Assembly: GCA_035311445.1 (NCBI GenBank)
Contig: DATGCX010000396.1
Location: forward strand, 1-61,217
From: JAJPKK01 sp035311445
GTDB taxonomy: Bacteria > Pseudomonadota > Alphaproteobacteria > Rhizobiales > Xanthobacteraceae
DNA length: 61,217 nt
Direction: 5' to 3'
In this document: positions 51,152 through 60,143 of the stretch, piece by piece
Layout: every line of letters begins with the position of its first letter
How positions within the stretch are numbered: position 1 is the first letter of the stretch
Program-made: the position numbers and the translations under genes
Notes under the pieces: model-generated
Databases searched by the model: none
Told to the model about the DNA's origin: nothing
Seen by the model: only the letters and a program-made list of their open reading frames with translations

Positions 51152-52420
51152 ATGAACGTGGTCACTATCGCCGAGATCGCCGCACCCCTGCCGCGGCACA
51201 AAACCGTGCCGGTTCAAGTTGGCAGCGTGACCGTGGGCGGCGGCGCCCCGATCATCGTCCAGTCCATGACCAACACGGACACGGCGGATGTGGAATCGAC
51301 CGCGAGCCAGATTGCCACATTGGCACGCGCCGGGTCCGAGATCGTGCGCATTACAGTCGATCGCAACGAAGCGGCTGCCGCGGTGCCCTACATCAAGGAG
51401 CGTCTGCTCCGGATCGGGGTGACGGCGCCGATCGTCGGCGACTTCCATTATATCGGGCACAAGCTGCTGACCGACCATCCGGCGTGTGCCGAAGCACTCG
51501 ATAAGTACCGCATCAATCCCGGCAATGTCGGCTTTAAGGAAAAGAAGGACCGCCAGTTCGGCGCCATCATCGACATGGCGCTCAAGCACGGCAAGCCGGT
51601 GCGCATCGGCGCCAATTGGGGATCGCTTGACCAGGCGCTGCTGACGCACCTGATGGACGAGAACGCCAAGCTGCCCGAGCCCGCCGATATGCGCGCCGTG
51701 ACGCGCGAAGCGATGGTGCAGTCGGCGCTGATCTCGGCGGCGCGGGCCGAGGAAATGGGGATGCCGCGGTCGCGCATCATTCTGTCCGCGAAGGTATCGG
51801 CCGTGCAGGACCTGATCGCCGTCTACGTCGATCTGGCGCGGCGTTCCGATTACGCCATCCATCTCGGCCTTACCGAGGCCGGCATGGGTTCGAAGGGGAT
51901 CGTGGCGTCTTCCGCCGCCATGGGCATCCTGCTGCAACAGGGCATCGGCGATACGATACGCGTCTCGCTGACGCCGGAACCTGGCGGCGACCGCACCCTG
52001 GAGGTCAAAGTTGCACAGGAACTGCTGCAGACCATGGGCTTCCGGGTGTTTGTTCCATTGGTTGCGGCATGCCCTGGATGTGGACGCACCACCTCCACCA
52101 CGTTCCAGGAACTCGCTCGCGAAATCGAGGATTTCATTCACCTCTCGATGCCGGAATGGAAGACACGCTATCCGGGCGTCGAGTCCCTCAGCGTGGCCGT
52201 GATGGGCTGCATTGTTAATGGCCCAGGCGAGTCAAAACATGCAGATATTGGAATTTCATTGCCCGGTACTGGGGAGCAACCCGCTGCGCCGGTATTCATT
52301 GACGGCAAGAAGGCGGTGACACTGCGCGGCGCCACCGTCGCGGCCGACTTCAAGAACATCGTGATCGACTACATCGAGCGACGCTACGGCACAGGTGGCG
52401 GAAGAACGGCGGCAGAGTAG
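51152..52420 (+). CDS. ispG: 4-hydroxy-3-methylbut-2-enyl-diphosphate synthase
   Basis: IspG (GcpE) of the non-mevalonate isoprenoid pathway, converting MEcPP to HMBPP with a [4Fe-4S] cluster. The 422-residue protein has the TIM-barrel opening VGSVTVGGGAPIIVQSMTNTDT, the core segment RIGANWGSLD and the cluster-binding cysteines in CPGCGRTT and MGCIVNGPGES. The last motif, with downstream KHADIGIS, is the hallmark of bacterial IspG. AAGGAGATT precedes the ATG at 51152; the frame to 51083 is rejected. Its neighbours are unrelated to isoprenoids. Confidence 0.97.
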   Translation: MNVVTIAEIAAPLPRHKTVPVQVGSVTVGGGAPIIVQSMTNTDTADVESTASQIATLARAGSEIVRITVDRNEAAAAVPYIKERLLRIGVTAPIVGDFHYIGHKLLTDHPACAEALDKYRINPGNVGFKEKKDRQFGAIIDMALKHGKPVRIGANWGSLDQALLTHLMDENAKLPEPADMRAVTREAMVQSALISAARAEEMGMPRSRIILSAKVSAVQDLIAVYVDLARRSDYAIHLGLTEAGMGSKGIVASSAAMGILLQQGIGDTIRVSLTPEPGGDRTLEVKVAQELLQTMGFRVFVPLVAACPGCGRTTSTTFQELAREIEDFIHLSMPEWKTRYPGVESLSVAVMGCIVNGPGESKHADIGISLPGTGEQPAAPVFIDGKKAVTLRGATVAADFKNIVIDYIERRYGTGGGRTAAE

Positions 52421-52860
52421 CGTCTCAATTTTGAATCGTTTTGAATCTTCATCACGGTCGAAATGTCACCTCTAATGGTGCGATGCAACGGTTGACAATC
52501 AGTGTCGTCGATATGAGACTGATTGCGTCGGCTTGGATGCCGACATTCCATGTCACGTGGTGCAGCGAGGTGGGTATGAAACCACCGATGCAGGTTGCCG
52601 CAGTGACCGCGGTCGTTGACATTCGGGCTTCCGCGTAGCGGCTTTCCTACGCGAACAGCGCACCGGGAGCGGTCTCAGGGGCCGCAGGTTCCCATGACGG
52701 CACCTCCCGGGCGTCAATGTTTCGGCTTTCTAGCTAAGTGCCTGTGGATTAACAGCGATAAATTTTCAGTTGGCCACCAACAACATATTTGACGGCCTTC
52801 ACTGCGAGCGCACGAGTTCACGGCTCGAATGAAACGACGAGTGCCCGGGAGGAACGGAGG
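52421..52860. other. gap between ispG and the receiver gene
   Basis: 440 nt with no supported gene. A CGCGTAG/CTACGCG hairpin lies near 52633-52654, and TTTTGAATC is repeated near 52430-52448. No terminator T-run or FixK-type box was seen. Confidence 0.45.
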
Positions 52861-53271
52861 ATGGGACAAACCATTCGACCAATCGCACTGATTGTTGATG
52901 ATGATAAGCAGCAGCGGGAATTGATTGGGACCCTGTTGGAAGAGATTGGCCTTGAGGTTATCGAAGTCGCCTCCTCAGAAGAGGCGGTCAATATTCTGCG
53001 CATGTTCGCACACAAGATCATTTTGATCGTCGCGGCGATGAATCTACCAAGCTTCATGGACGGTCCACGTCTGGCTGTCTATGCGCAGCAGTGGCCATGG
53101 ATCAGGGTTGTCGTCACTTCCTATGATGAACAATCGGCTGAACGACTGCCGCGTCCCGCGGTTGGGATGTGCGAACCATGGCTGCCTCTCAACATGTTGA
53201 TCCAGGCCGAACAGGCAATGAGCGGCGCGCGCCACGACATGGTCGGTCGTTTGCCGAAGATGCGATATTGA
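52861..53271 (+). CDS. degenerate single-domain response-regulator receiver
   Basis: A 136-residue protein with only a receiver fold and no output domain. The N-terminal acidic pocket is present (LIVDDDKQQ, Asp13-15), but the phospho-acceptor position is Ala (LIVAAMNLP where LIVTDVNMP is usual), and the conserved Lys-Pro is Glu-Pro (CEPWLPLNM). Hydrophobic strands (KIILIVAA, WIRVVVTSYD) follow the fold. It cannot be phosphorylated in the normal way and may act as a constitutive or protein-binding pseudo-receiver. ATG 52861 is preferred over an extension to 52789. Neighbouring genes are unrelated. Confidence 0.82.
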   Translation: MGQTIRPIALIVDDDKQQRELIGTLLEEIGLEVIEVASSEEAVNILRMFAHKIILIVAAMNLPSFMDGPRLAVYAQQWPWIRVVVTSYDEQSAERLPRPAVGMCEPWLPLNMLIQAEQAMSGARHDMVGRLPKMRY

Positions 53272-53337
53272 AAGGCGGCAAGCGCGCTCCATTGAAAATC
53301 GTGTTATCTTCCCTTCATCGTCACGGAAGGAAGATCA

Positions 53338-54095
53338 TGCGTCGTCTGTTAGTCGCTGCCCTTGTGCTTGCGATTTCACCGGCCGCCGCGCAGGACAAGG
53401 AAAAGTTGTCCGTAAATGACCTCAGCGTACGCACGGCCCTGGCTTTCAAGGCGCCCGACGCCACAGTGCAGAAATTCCTGCCGGCAGGCTTTGACTGAAC
53501 GCGCCGGCCGCCGGCCCCAACAAAGGCTCGAATTTCGGCATCACCCTGATCGATTATCTCCTGGTGCAGGATCGGGAAGGCAAACCCTTGCCACTTCGCA
53601 CGACGTTTGCAATGAATATTCCGGCCAAGAAGACCGCGACGGGCGAGGCCGTTGGCGTCGTGTTCAATGGGCTCATCGACCAGGCGGCGGTTCCCGGGCC
53701 TTATGGTGTGTTCGGCGCCGCGAAGCTCACAGTCGACCGGGCTTCGCACACCGATGCCGAGGGCAAGACGATTATCGACGAGATTTGGCAGGCCAAGGCC
53801 GACGACGGCAGCATGCTGGAAGTTCAACTCCAGTTCGCCCGCGGGGTGCCGGCGCGTGGCAAGGTGGAAGCCAAGCTTCATTCGGCCGGCAAACCGGAAT
53901 TCTATCGTATTTACAAGTTCGAGCAGGCCGCGGATGTGGCGCGCAGCACCGCGACCGGGATCGATCGGGTTAGCAAGTTCTCGATCAAAGGCGACGGGTC
54001 CGCGCTTTGCACCGCTGTTCGACGGCTCGGAGCAGCTCATCAGCATCACATCGGTGCCGAGCTATTCGCGGTTGATCTACGTTCCGGTAATGTAA
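53338..54095 (+). pseudogene. frameshifted exported protein of unknown family
   Basis: The signal peptide MRRLLVAALVLAISPAAAQ and the start of the mature domain are in one frame, stopping at 53497. From about 53498 the next frame continues (LNAPAAGPNKGSNFGITLIDYLL) to near 53990. A third frame supplies the end FAPLFDGSEQLISITSV, then PSYSRLIYVPVM, with its stop at about 54093-54095. Together they would encode a coherent ~250-residue periplasmic protein, broken by two single-base shifts near 53492-53498 and 53985-53995. A resemblance to acetoacetate-decarboxylase-like folds is too weak to name. Sequencing error is possible. Confidence 0.65.
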
Positions 54096-54119
54096 CGCGG
54101 CAATGCGGAAGGGCCTGCC

Positions 54120-55055
54120 CTAATTCGCGGAAGCCAGTGCCCGTTCGTGCGCGGGCTGGCGGGTGCGATCCCGGCTGGGCGCAATGCGTTTCCCTCGCGG
54201 TTTCACCAAGCGCGCACACACGAAATTGAGCGCGGCAACTGTAAGACCGGCGGCCAACACCAGCCAACCGGGGCGGATCATGTCGAGGTCGACGTCGAAG
54301 TCCAGATTGGCCTGCAACACCAGCAACGGGGGAGCGTTAAAGACGATTGCGATGCCGATGGCTTCGGCAACGAAAGTAAGGACGGCCACCGCAACGCTCA
54401 ACCCAACCAGCGCGGTCGTCGACAGTTCGCCCCGCACCTTCCACAATTTTATGACGATCCGATATGCCATCAGCCAGGTGAAGACCCCCGCCGTAAAGGT
54501 CGGGACGCTCACGTCGGCCTTGGTCTGCTGGAAATAATGAATAAGAGCCAGAACGCCGATGCCGTAGACCGCATAATGCAGTCTCTGCCAACGTAAGGCG
54601 CCAAGGCGGCGCACCATCGCGTCGGTCGAGGTGGCGGCGAGCGTTGCCAGGCCGAGAAGCGCCGTGAAACCGATGATGAGATAGACGCGCTGTGCGATCT
54701 CGCTCGCCACCTTGATGAGGTCGAACATCTGGTCGGCCGTGTAGAGCGAAATATGCGCAACACCGTAGACGAACGCCCCCACCCCAAGCATGCGGCGCGC
54801 GTCGATCAACTGGCCAAAGCGCGTGATGCGGCGCAGCGGAGTAATGGCGAGCGTCGTCAGGAGGAACATCAGCATCCAGAAGCCGGCCCGGTGGATGACA
54901 TCGTTGAGCGGCCGCGCCCCATGCACGATGGCATCGGCATTCCATAGCGCGATGGCCACCGGCATCAACAGGAACCCCAGGGTTGCAACACGCAACCACG
55001 ACAGCTTTCCACGGCGGTCCCGCCAGATCTGGAGTTTCCTGAGCATGGCCAGCAC
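54120..55055 (-). CDS. MsrQ/YedZ-like ferric-reductase-type membrane protein
   Basis: A 311-residue integral membrane protein. The core (about residues 55-200) matches MsrQ/YedZ, the heme b subunit that passes electrons to the periplasmic methionine-sulfoxide reductase MsrP: TTLAITPLRRITRFGQLIDARRMLG, FVYGVAHISLYT, TSTDAMVRRLG and RLHYAVYGIGVLALIHYF with heme-ligand histidines. The extra ~100 C-terminal residues with more helices are longer than usual. No msrP is adjacent. The GTG at 55055 has AGAGGA 7 nt upstream; an ATG at 55046 is possible. Redox partner unknown. Confidence 0.82.
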   Translation of the reverse strand: MLAMLRKLQIWRDRRGKLSWLRVATLGFLLMPVAIALWNADAIVHGARPLNDVIHRAGFWMLMFLLTTLAITPLRRITRFGQLIDARRMLGVGAFVYGVAHISLYTADQMFDLIKVASEIAQRVYLIIGFTALLGLATLAATSTDAMVRRLGALRWQRLHYAVYGIGVLALIHYFQQTKADVSVPTFTAGVFTWLMAYRIVIKLWKVRGELSTTALVGLSVAVAVLTFVAEAIGIAIVFNAPPLLVLQANLDFDVDLDMIRPGWLVLAAGLTVAALNFVCARLVKPRGKRIAPSRDRTRQPAHERALASAN

Positions 55056-55211
55056 GTATCATCCTCTGCTCTGATGTACCATTCACGATGGCGCGGGCAA
55101 ACGGTGAAATCGGATGACGCCGTCGTGAGTCGTCGTTATAAGGCGCGGTTCGGAAGGCGGCGCGTATCGGGCCGATTGGCCGGAACCGGCGACTGCGCTT
55201 GGGGATGGGCA

Positions 55212-55667
55212 ATGACATGGGTCCGGTGGCGGCCGCGCCGCGTTCTGTCGGCCGTTGTCCTTTCGGTGGCGCTGGCGGGCTGCAGTTCAGGGCGATCCCG
55301 CGAGGAGCGCGAAGCGATCATCAATGTCTATCCGAACAATTACAGGACCGATCTCCTGGCGGCATTGCATACCTATGTGAGCGATCCAACCAATATTCGC
55401 GATGCCTATGTCTCGGAACCGGCGATCAGGCCAGTCGGCCTGCAGAACCGTTACGCCGCATGCGTGCGCTTCAACGCCAGGAACAGCGATGGTCGTTATG
55501 TTGGCAGCAGGGACGTGCTGGCGGTCTTCACTACCGGACGATTCGACCAGTTTGTCGATGCGTCTGCCGGACCGGCGAACCCGTCAAGCCAAGCCAGCGC
55601 CATCAAGGAGTTGTGCAGCCAAGCCGAGTACCAGCGCTTCCCGGAATTGGAGGCACTCAGACGTTAG
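55212..55667 (+). CDS. putative lipoprotein
   Basis: A 151-residue protein whose N-terminus ends in a lipobox (VLSVALAGC, Cys24), predicting lipid attachment. The mature part begins SSGRSREEREAIINVYPNNYR and contains NRYAACVRFNARNSDGRYVGSRDVLAVFTTGRFDQFV, resembling small envelope proteins of Bradyrhizobium-like bacteria. It ends LEALRR. Starts upstream (55074) or at 55212 are possible; the latter gives the shortest signal. Function unknown. Confidence 0.72.
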   Translation: MTWVRWRPRRVLSAVVLSVALAGCSSGRSREEREAIINVYPNNYRTDLLAALHTYVSDPTNIRDAYVSEPAIRPVGLQNRYAACVRFNARNSDGRYVGSRDVLAVFTTGRFDQFVDASAGPANPSSQASAIKELCSQAEYQRFPELEALRR

Positions 55668-55826
55668 TACTTGATTTCGTTCATCTTTTTTTATCCATGA
55701 AGTAGTATCGATTTGGGCATAAAGCTAATTATCCTAAATTCGTGAGTTGGAAGCACGTACCTTGTGCAGAAGGCGCTGATAAATCGATAAAACTTCAGAA
55801 ATAAGCCTACTGCGGAGCAGTTACAA

Positions 55827-56138
55827 TTGGGTGCCCTCGCGCTGCAAACGGAATCTTGTAATCATACCGCCACGAGTTTTGCCCCTCTTACATCGGACGC
55901 GACCGCACGTTCAACAAATGTGAAATATCCCCGCCTTCCGTTGTGGTTGTGTCTGCGGCGCGCGCTCCGGCGGGGCAAGGAGAATTGGGACTTTTGGTGG
56001 TGGCTCATCACGTGGGGATGGCTTGAGCGACCAAAAATCCGCGACATACTCGCCGAGCACCCAAATGCGCACGCACGTATTCTCCGCTCGCAGAAGGAAC
56101 TCGACCAGTTTCTGTCCAAGGTCGCGCCATCTTACTGA
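55827..56138 (+). CDS. possible small hypothetical protein
   Basis: A 103-codon frame from a TTG. Its C-terminal half (KENWDFWWWLITWGWLERPKI, then RDILAEHPNAHARILRSQKELDQFLSKVAPSY) has protein-like composition with a Trp-rich hydrophobic stretch and an amphipathic helix. There is no in-frame ATG and no strong ribosome-binding site. It lies at the edge of the degenerate region and may be a remnant. Confidence 0.3.
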   Translation: MGALALQTESCNHTATSFAPLTSDATARSTNVKYPRLPLWLCLRRALRRGKENWDFWWWLITWGWLERPKIRDILAEHPNAHARILRSQKELDQFLSKVAPSY

Positions 56139-56351
56139 ACGAGCCTCACTACACGCTACGGCGCGATACTCTGCGAGATAGCTACTTACGATTACATGGA
56201 CTCGCTGGCGGCATGAACGGCGATGAATAAGCCCGCCTAAACGCCAAGCCCTGTCACCTGCCCGACAGAGGCGGAGGGCGATGGTTCCGTTTCGCCAACT
56301 CGACCGCGTGTTCGCCGTTCGCGAAGGTACGAGTGTCCGCTTGTGTGCAGG

Positions 56352-56408
56352 TTTTCGGCCGCCGGGATGACGGTCTATCCGCGCACCGCGGCGGCCGGCG
56401 GCCGAAAA
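56352..56408. repeat. 13-bp inverted repeat, 31-nt spacer
   Basis: TTTTCGGCCGCCG (56352-56364) is the exact reverse complement of CGGCGGCCGAAAA (56396-56408). It lies in the degenerate stretch between the lipoprotein gene and emrB. It could be a hairpin of the graveyard's mobile DNA. Confidence 0.75.
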
Positions 56409-56698
56409 GCGCCAAGGCACGAAGTCGCGGGAAGTTGGGCACTGGCTGGCAGCGAGCGCTATGGGGATTTGATGTCAGCGCCGAGGTCGATTGTGGGCGG
56501 GGACTCCGGCACGACGCCCCGTGCATGTCTGCACGCACGGGAGGTTGGGAGAGTGCAGTAGGCATTTCGGCGAGCGCTGGGAGCGTATCGATGGGCGAAT
56601 GGCGCATTGATGGATGTGATTGGATCGAGAGATACCACCGCCAGGGTTGAGCCAGCGCATCGGAACGAGAAAGTGGCGACGCAAGCAGGCGGTCTGGC

Positions 56699-56830
56699 TC
56701 ATGACGTGTCGATCCTGCTCGGCGTTGGGGCCACCTCGGCTTGCAGCCGCCCGCGAACACCTCGATGACGATCATGCGAGCGCCACAGCGCGCGCATGCA
56801 GAAGCAGACCTTCGGCGCGCTATCGCAGTA
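56699..56830 (-). pseudogene. IS91-family transposase C-terminal remnant
   Basis: On the minus strand the sequence reads ...ACARCGARMIVIEVFAGGCK and, one base frame-shifted, VAPTPSRIDTS before a stop at 56699-56701. The C-x2-C-GxRMIVIE-F-x-x-GCKPR followed by a terminal IDTS is the signature end of IS91-type Y2 transposases. The HUH catalytic region is absent, so this is a dead fragment. The motif and the stop are seen directly; family naming is from knowledge of the motif. Confidence 0.75.
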
Positions 56831-56873
56831 GGCGCAGAGCCGACCGAACGCGGTGGAGGACAGCGCACCGACT

Positions 56874-57047
56874 CTATTTTCTCAGACTTTGAATGAGGTG
56901 GCATTGTTTGCCTTGAGCCGCAGGCGAATCGGGATTTCGCGTCAGTACGCGAATACCCCACCCGGCGCGGCGAAGTTCCCTAAATGCCGCCAGACTCTGT
57001 TGGCCGGTCCCTCTGGTGATGAGAATGTCGCCCGTTGTTGTCGTCAT
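56874..57047 (-). pseudogene. NmrA/SDR-like NAD(P)-binding protein, N-terminal remnant
   Basis: From ATG 57047 the frame reads MTTTTGDILITRGTGQQSLA, then RELRRAGWGIRVLTRNPDSPAAQ. It closely follows the NmrA-like Rossmann start (I-L-V-T-G-A-T-G-x-Q-G-G then LTR-PDSPAA), but the dinucleotide loop is spoiled (TRGTGQQS). The remaining ~230 residues are missing; it stops at 56874. It is probably a decayed copy. Confidence 0.7.
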
Positions 57048-57206
57048 GGCCTCGGATCGCCTTCCGTGCATTTTTCTTCCCATCCCTGGCTGCCGCGACA
57101 TGTGTGCGGCATGCGCAAGAGTCGCTCCTATTCACGTCCGTCTACAGGCTCGACTGAACATCCATGGGCGCGCTCGCCAATTTAGCGACACGCCGCACGA
57201 TTGGCC

Positions 57207-58799
57207 TCAATGTCCCATGTGGACGGCGCCGCCCAGCTTGACCTTGCGCAGGGTCAGCGCGAGCGGCACCAGGGCGAGCGAGATCAGCATCAGTGCCCAG
57301 AAGGCGTCCGTGTAGGCGAGGAACGACGCCTGTGCCTGTACCTGCTGTCCCATCCATTGGATCGCCTGCTGCTGCGCCTGGAGCAGCGAGCTGCCCTGGG
57401 CCGCGAAATAATCCGTCATCCGGTGAAGTGTGTCCTGATATTGGACGCTTGACGGGATCAAATTCTCGACCAGTCGGCTTTGGTGGAACTGCTCGCGATG
57501 CGTCAGCACGTTGGAGACGATCGAGACGCCGATCGAGCCGCCGGTATTGCGCGCTGCGTTGATCAATGCCGAGGCCTGGTCGGTCTTTGATTGCGGAACG
57601 CCGTCGTAAGATGCGGCCATGATCGGAATGAAGATCAGCGGCAGTCCGACGCCGAGCAGCATGCGCGAGCGCGCCATGTACCAGAAGCCGAGATCGCCAT
57701 ACACGTTAGTCATCTGGTACATGGAGACCGCGATGAGCACCGCGCCGACGATGATGAGATATTTGGGCTGCACCTTGGCCGCTAAACGGCCGACGACGAA
57801 CATCATCACCATGGTGACGAGGCCGCCTGGCGAAAGCAGGAGGCCGGCCCAGGTGGCGGTGTAGCCGAAATTCTGCTGCACCAGCTGCGGCAGGAACTGC
57901 GTGGTCGCGAGCAGGATGGCGCCGGTTGCCAGCATCACGAGGAAGGAGGCGCCGAACTGGCGCGTCGCGACCATGCGTAGGTCGATCATCGGATTGCGGC
58001 GGGTCATCTCCCACGGAATCATCAACACGAACGCCACCGCGCTGAGGACCGAGAACGCCACGATGAAGGTCGAGGCGAACCAGTCGTCCTCCAGGCCCCG
58101 GTCGAGCACGATCTCGAGCGCACCGAGGAAGGTCGCGACCAATATGAAGCCGACGACATCGAACCGCTGGTCTTGCTGCTGCGACGGCTGGCGCTTGGGC
58201 TCGCGCAGGAGCACCGCGATCAATGCCATCGCGAGCACGCCGATCGGCACGTTGATCAGAAAACACCATGCCCAGGAGATATTGTCGGAAAGCCAGCCGC
58301 CGAGCGTCGGCCCCACCACCGGCGCCACCACCACGGCGACGCCAAACAGCGCAAAAGCTTGGCCGCGCTTAGCCGGCGGGAACGAATCCGCGAGGATCGA
58401 TTGGGCGACCGGCACCATGCCGCCGCCACCGAGCCCCTGCAGAATACGGAATAGCAATAGCGCGTTCAGATTCGGGGCATAGCCGGAAAGCAACGAGCTT
58501 AAGGTGAACAGTCCAAGAGAGATCAGGAAGAAGGTTTTGCGGCCAAGCATGCGAGCGAGGAAGGGGCTCGCCGTCAGGATGATGGCGTTGGAGACGAGAT
58601 AAGTGGTCACCACCCACGAGGCTTCGTCCTCGCTCACCCCCATGCCGCCGGCAATGTAGGGCAGTGCCACGTTGGCGATGGTGGTGTCGAGCACCTCCAT
58701 AAAGCTCGCGAGCGCGACCAGGATTGCGATCACCCACGGGTTGGCGCCGGCGCCGCTCGCAGCGGCGCGGGCGTCTGCTTGAATCGGAGCGGTGCTCAT
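57207..58799 (-). CDS. emrB: DHA2-family MFS drug efflux permease (EmrB type)
   Basis: A 530-residue, 14-helix major facilitator of the DHA2 family, a proton-driven multidrug exporter. The first helix pair (NPWVIAILVALASFMEVLDTTIANVALPYI) carries the DHA2 motif D-T-T-I-A-N-V-A-L-P; motif A occurs as LARMLGRKTFFL and motif C as PVVGPTLGGWLSD. The gene overlaps emrA by four bases (ATGA at 58796-58799), so the two are translationally coupled. With emrA it forms an inner-membrane plus adaptor pair; an outer-membrane TolC-type partner is not visible. Confidence 0.93.
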   Translation of the reverse strand: MSTAPIQADARAAASGAGANPWVIAILVALASFMEVLDTTIANVALPYIAGGMGVSEDEASWVVTTYLVSNAIILTASPFLARMLGRKTFFLISLGLFTLSSLLSGYAPNLNALLLFRILQGLGGGGMVPVAQSILADSFPPAKRGQAFALFGVAVVVAPVVGPTLGGWLSDNISWAWCFLINVPIGVLAMALIAVLLREPKRQPSQQQDQRFDVVGFILVATFLGALEIVLDRGLEDDWFASTFIVAFSVLSAVAFVLMIPWEMTRRNPMIDLRMVATRQFGASFLVMLATGAILLATTQFLPQLVQQNFGYTATWAGLLLSPGGLVTMVMMFVVGRLAAKVQPKYLIIVGAVLIAVSMYQMTNVYGDLGFWYMARSRMLLGVGLPLIFIPIMAASYDGVPQSKTDQASALINAARNTGGSIGVSIVSNVLTHREQFHQSRLVENLIPSSVQYQDTLHRMTDYFAAQGSSLLQAQQQAIQWMGQQVQAQASFLAYTDAFWALMLISLALVPLALTLRKVKLGGAVHMGH

Positions 58800-60055
58800 A
58801 GCCACCCCCTCAGCCGCTCATAGAGCGAGGGCGTAGGCTCGACCCGCACGGTCGGGACCACGGACATGCCCGGGCCAAGCGCGACGTCGGTCGGCGGATC
58901 GTCCATGACGATCTTGACATAATTGCCAGTGGCGTTCTGGGCCGGCAGCAGCGAGAACGCGGTGCCGGATCCGGGCTGAATGCTGTCGACATGGCCGCGG
59001 ATCTGGCGTCCCGGATAGGCGTCGATCCGCAGCATCACCGGCTCCCCCGGCCGCATGCGGTCGAGCTGAATCTCCTTGAAGTTTGCCGTGACCCAGATTC
59101 GATCCGGCACGAACATTGTAAGGTTCGTTCCCGGCTGGGCAAACTGGCCGACGGCGGCGCTGAGGTTGACGACCCGACCCGGCTGGGCCGCCGTCACGGT
59201 GGTATAGGAAAGATTGAGTTGTGCCTGGTCGCGCTGCGCCTTGGCTTGCGCGAGGCTTGCGACCGCGCTGTTGCGTTGCGCCTTCAGCGCCTCGATTTGT
59301 CGCTGCGACAACTTCAGCGTCGCCTGCGCGCTTGCGAGCGCGGCCTGCTGCTGCCTTAGCTGCGAGCTGTACTGCTGGGCATTCTGGATGGTGCCTGAGC
59401 CTTTTTGCGCGAGGTCCTGATAGCGCGCGTTCTGCTGCTCCGCGAACACCAGCGCTGCCTGCGCCTGCTCGACCTGGGCCTCATTGGCGTTGATCTGGGC
59501 CTGCTGCACCTCGAGCTGCGCGTCAATGTTCTCGATACCGGCTTGCGCCGCCGCGACTTGCGCCTCGGCCTGCTCGAGCGCGATGCGGTAATCGCGGTCA
59601 TCGATGTGGGCGATCACGTCGCCGGCGGCGACATGCTCGTTGTCAGTGACCGGAACGGCAGTGATGTACCCGGAGACCTTAGGGGCCAGCGCGGACTGTC
59701 GCGCCGCGATGAAGGCATCGTCGGTGGACTGGAAGCGGTCGGCGTAATTAAGATAAACGTAACCGGCGCCCACGGCCGCGGCGAGAAGCATCGCTCCGAT
59801 GGCGAGGACCACGGGGCGGCGCTTGAGGAGGCCGGTCCGGGGCTTCTTGCCGGTCACCTGCGGCTGCTCTTCTTCCGGCTGAGCCGGCCAGTCGGTCCAC
59901 TCGCCGGGGTCTTCCCTTGGCAAGGGAGCCCGTGCCTTGATCTCCGGCTTCAAGGGTTTGGCGTTCAACGCGCGGCCCACGGCCGGAACAGATTGCGGGC
60001 TTTCAACTTTCCGCAGCGCCGGCTCGCGCCGTTCCAGAACATTCACTTCGGACAT
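58796..60055 (-). CDS. emrA: HlyD-family efflux adaptor (EmrA type)
   Basis: A 419-residue adaptor. A Pro/Lys/Glu-rich cytosolic tail of about 80 residues is followed by one transmembrane helix (VVLAIGAMLLAAAVGAGYVYL), a lipoyl half (ALAPKVSGYITAVPVTDNEH), a long Gln/Ala-rich coiled-coil hairpin (residues about 150-250, heavy in QAQ and QQ) and the second lipoyl half (VTAAQPGRVVNLSA). GAGGAG 7 nt before the ATG at 60055 sets the start. It is divergent from the TetR regulator, which probably controls it through the two palindromes in between. Confidence 0.93.
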   Translation of the reverse strand: MSEVNVLERREPALRKVESPQSVPAVGRALNAKPLKPEIKARAPLPREDPGEWTDWPAQPEEEQPQVTGKKPRTGLLKRRPVVLAIGAMLLAAAVGAGYVYLNYADRFQSTDDAFIAARQSALAPKVSGYITAVPVTDNEHVAAGDVIAHIDDRDYRIALEQAEAQVAAAQAGIENIDAQLEVQQAQINANEAQVEQAQAALVFAEQQNARYQDLAQKGSGTIQNAQQYSSQLRQQQAALASAQATLKLSQRQIEALKAQRNSAVASLAQAKAQRDQAQLNLSYTTVTAAQPGRVVNLSAAVGQFAQPGTNLTMFVPDRIWVTANFKEIQLDRMRPGEPVMLRIDAYPGRQIRGHVDSIQPGSGTAFSLLPAQNATGNYVKIVMDDPPTDVALGPGMSVVPTVRVEPTPSLYERLRGWL

Positions 60056-60083
60056 GATTGCGCTCCTCGATCTGGTCATAAAC

Positions 60084-60104
60084 GAAACGGAACAGTTCCG
60101 TTTC
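60084..60104. promoter_or_regulatory. perfect TetR-type operator palindrome 1
   Basis: GAAACGGAAC (60084-60093) and GTTCCGTTTC (60095-60104) are exact reverse complements around a single base A. It lies 28 nt upstream of the emrA start, where a bound repressor would overlap the promoter. A related site is at 60144-60162. Confidence 0.85.
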
Positions 60105-60143
60105 TATTCTCTGAGTAAACCGGAGCATCGGCCCTGTCAATAG

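Noticed and set aside
55074..55212. Upstream start extending the lipoprotein to 197 residues
   Set aside because: It would place the lipobox 70 residues inside the protein; the ATG at 55212 gives a normal signal length.
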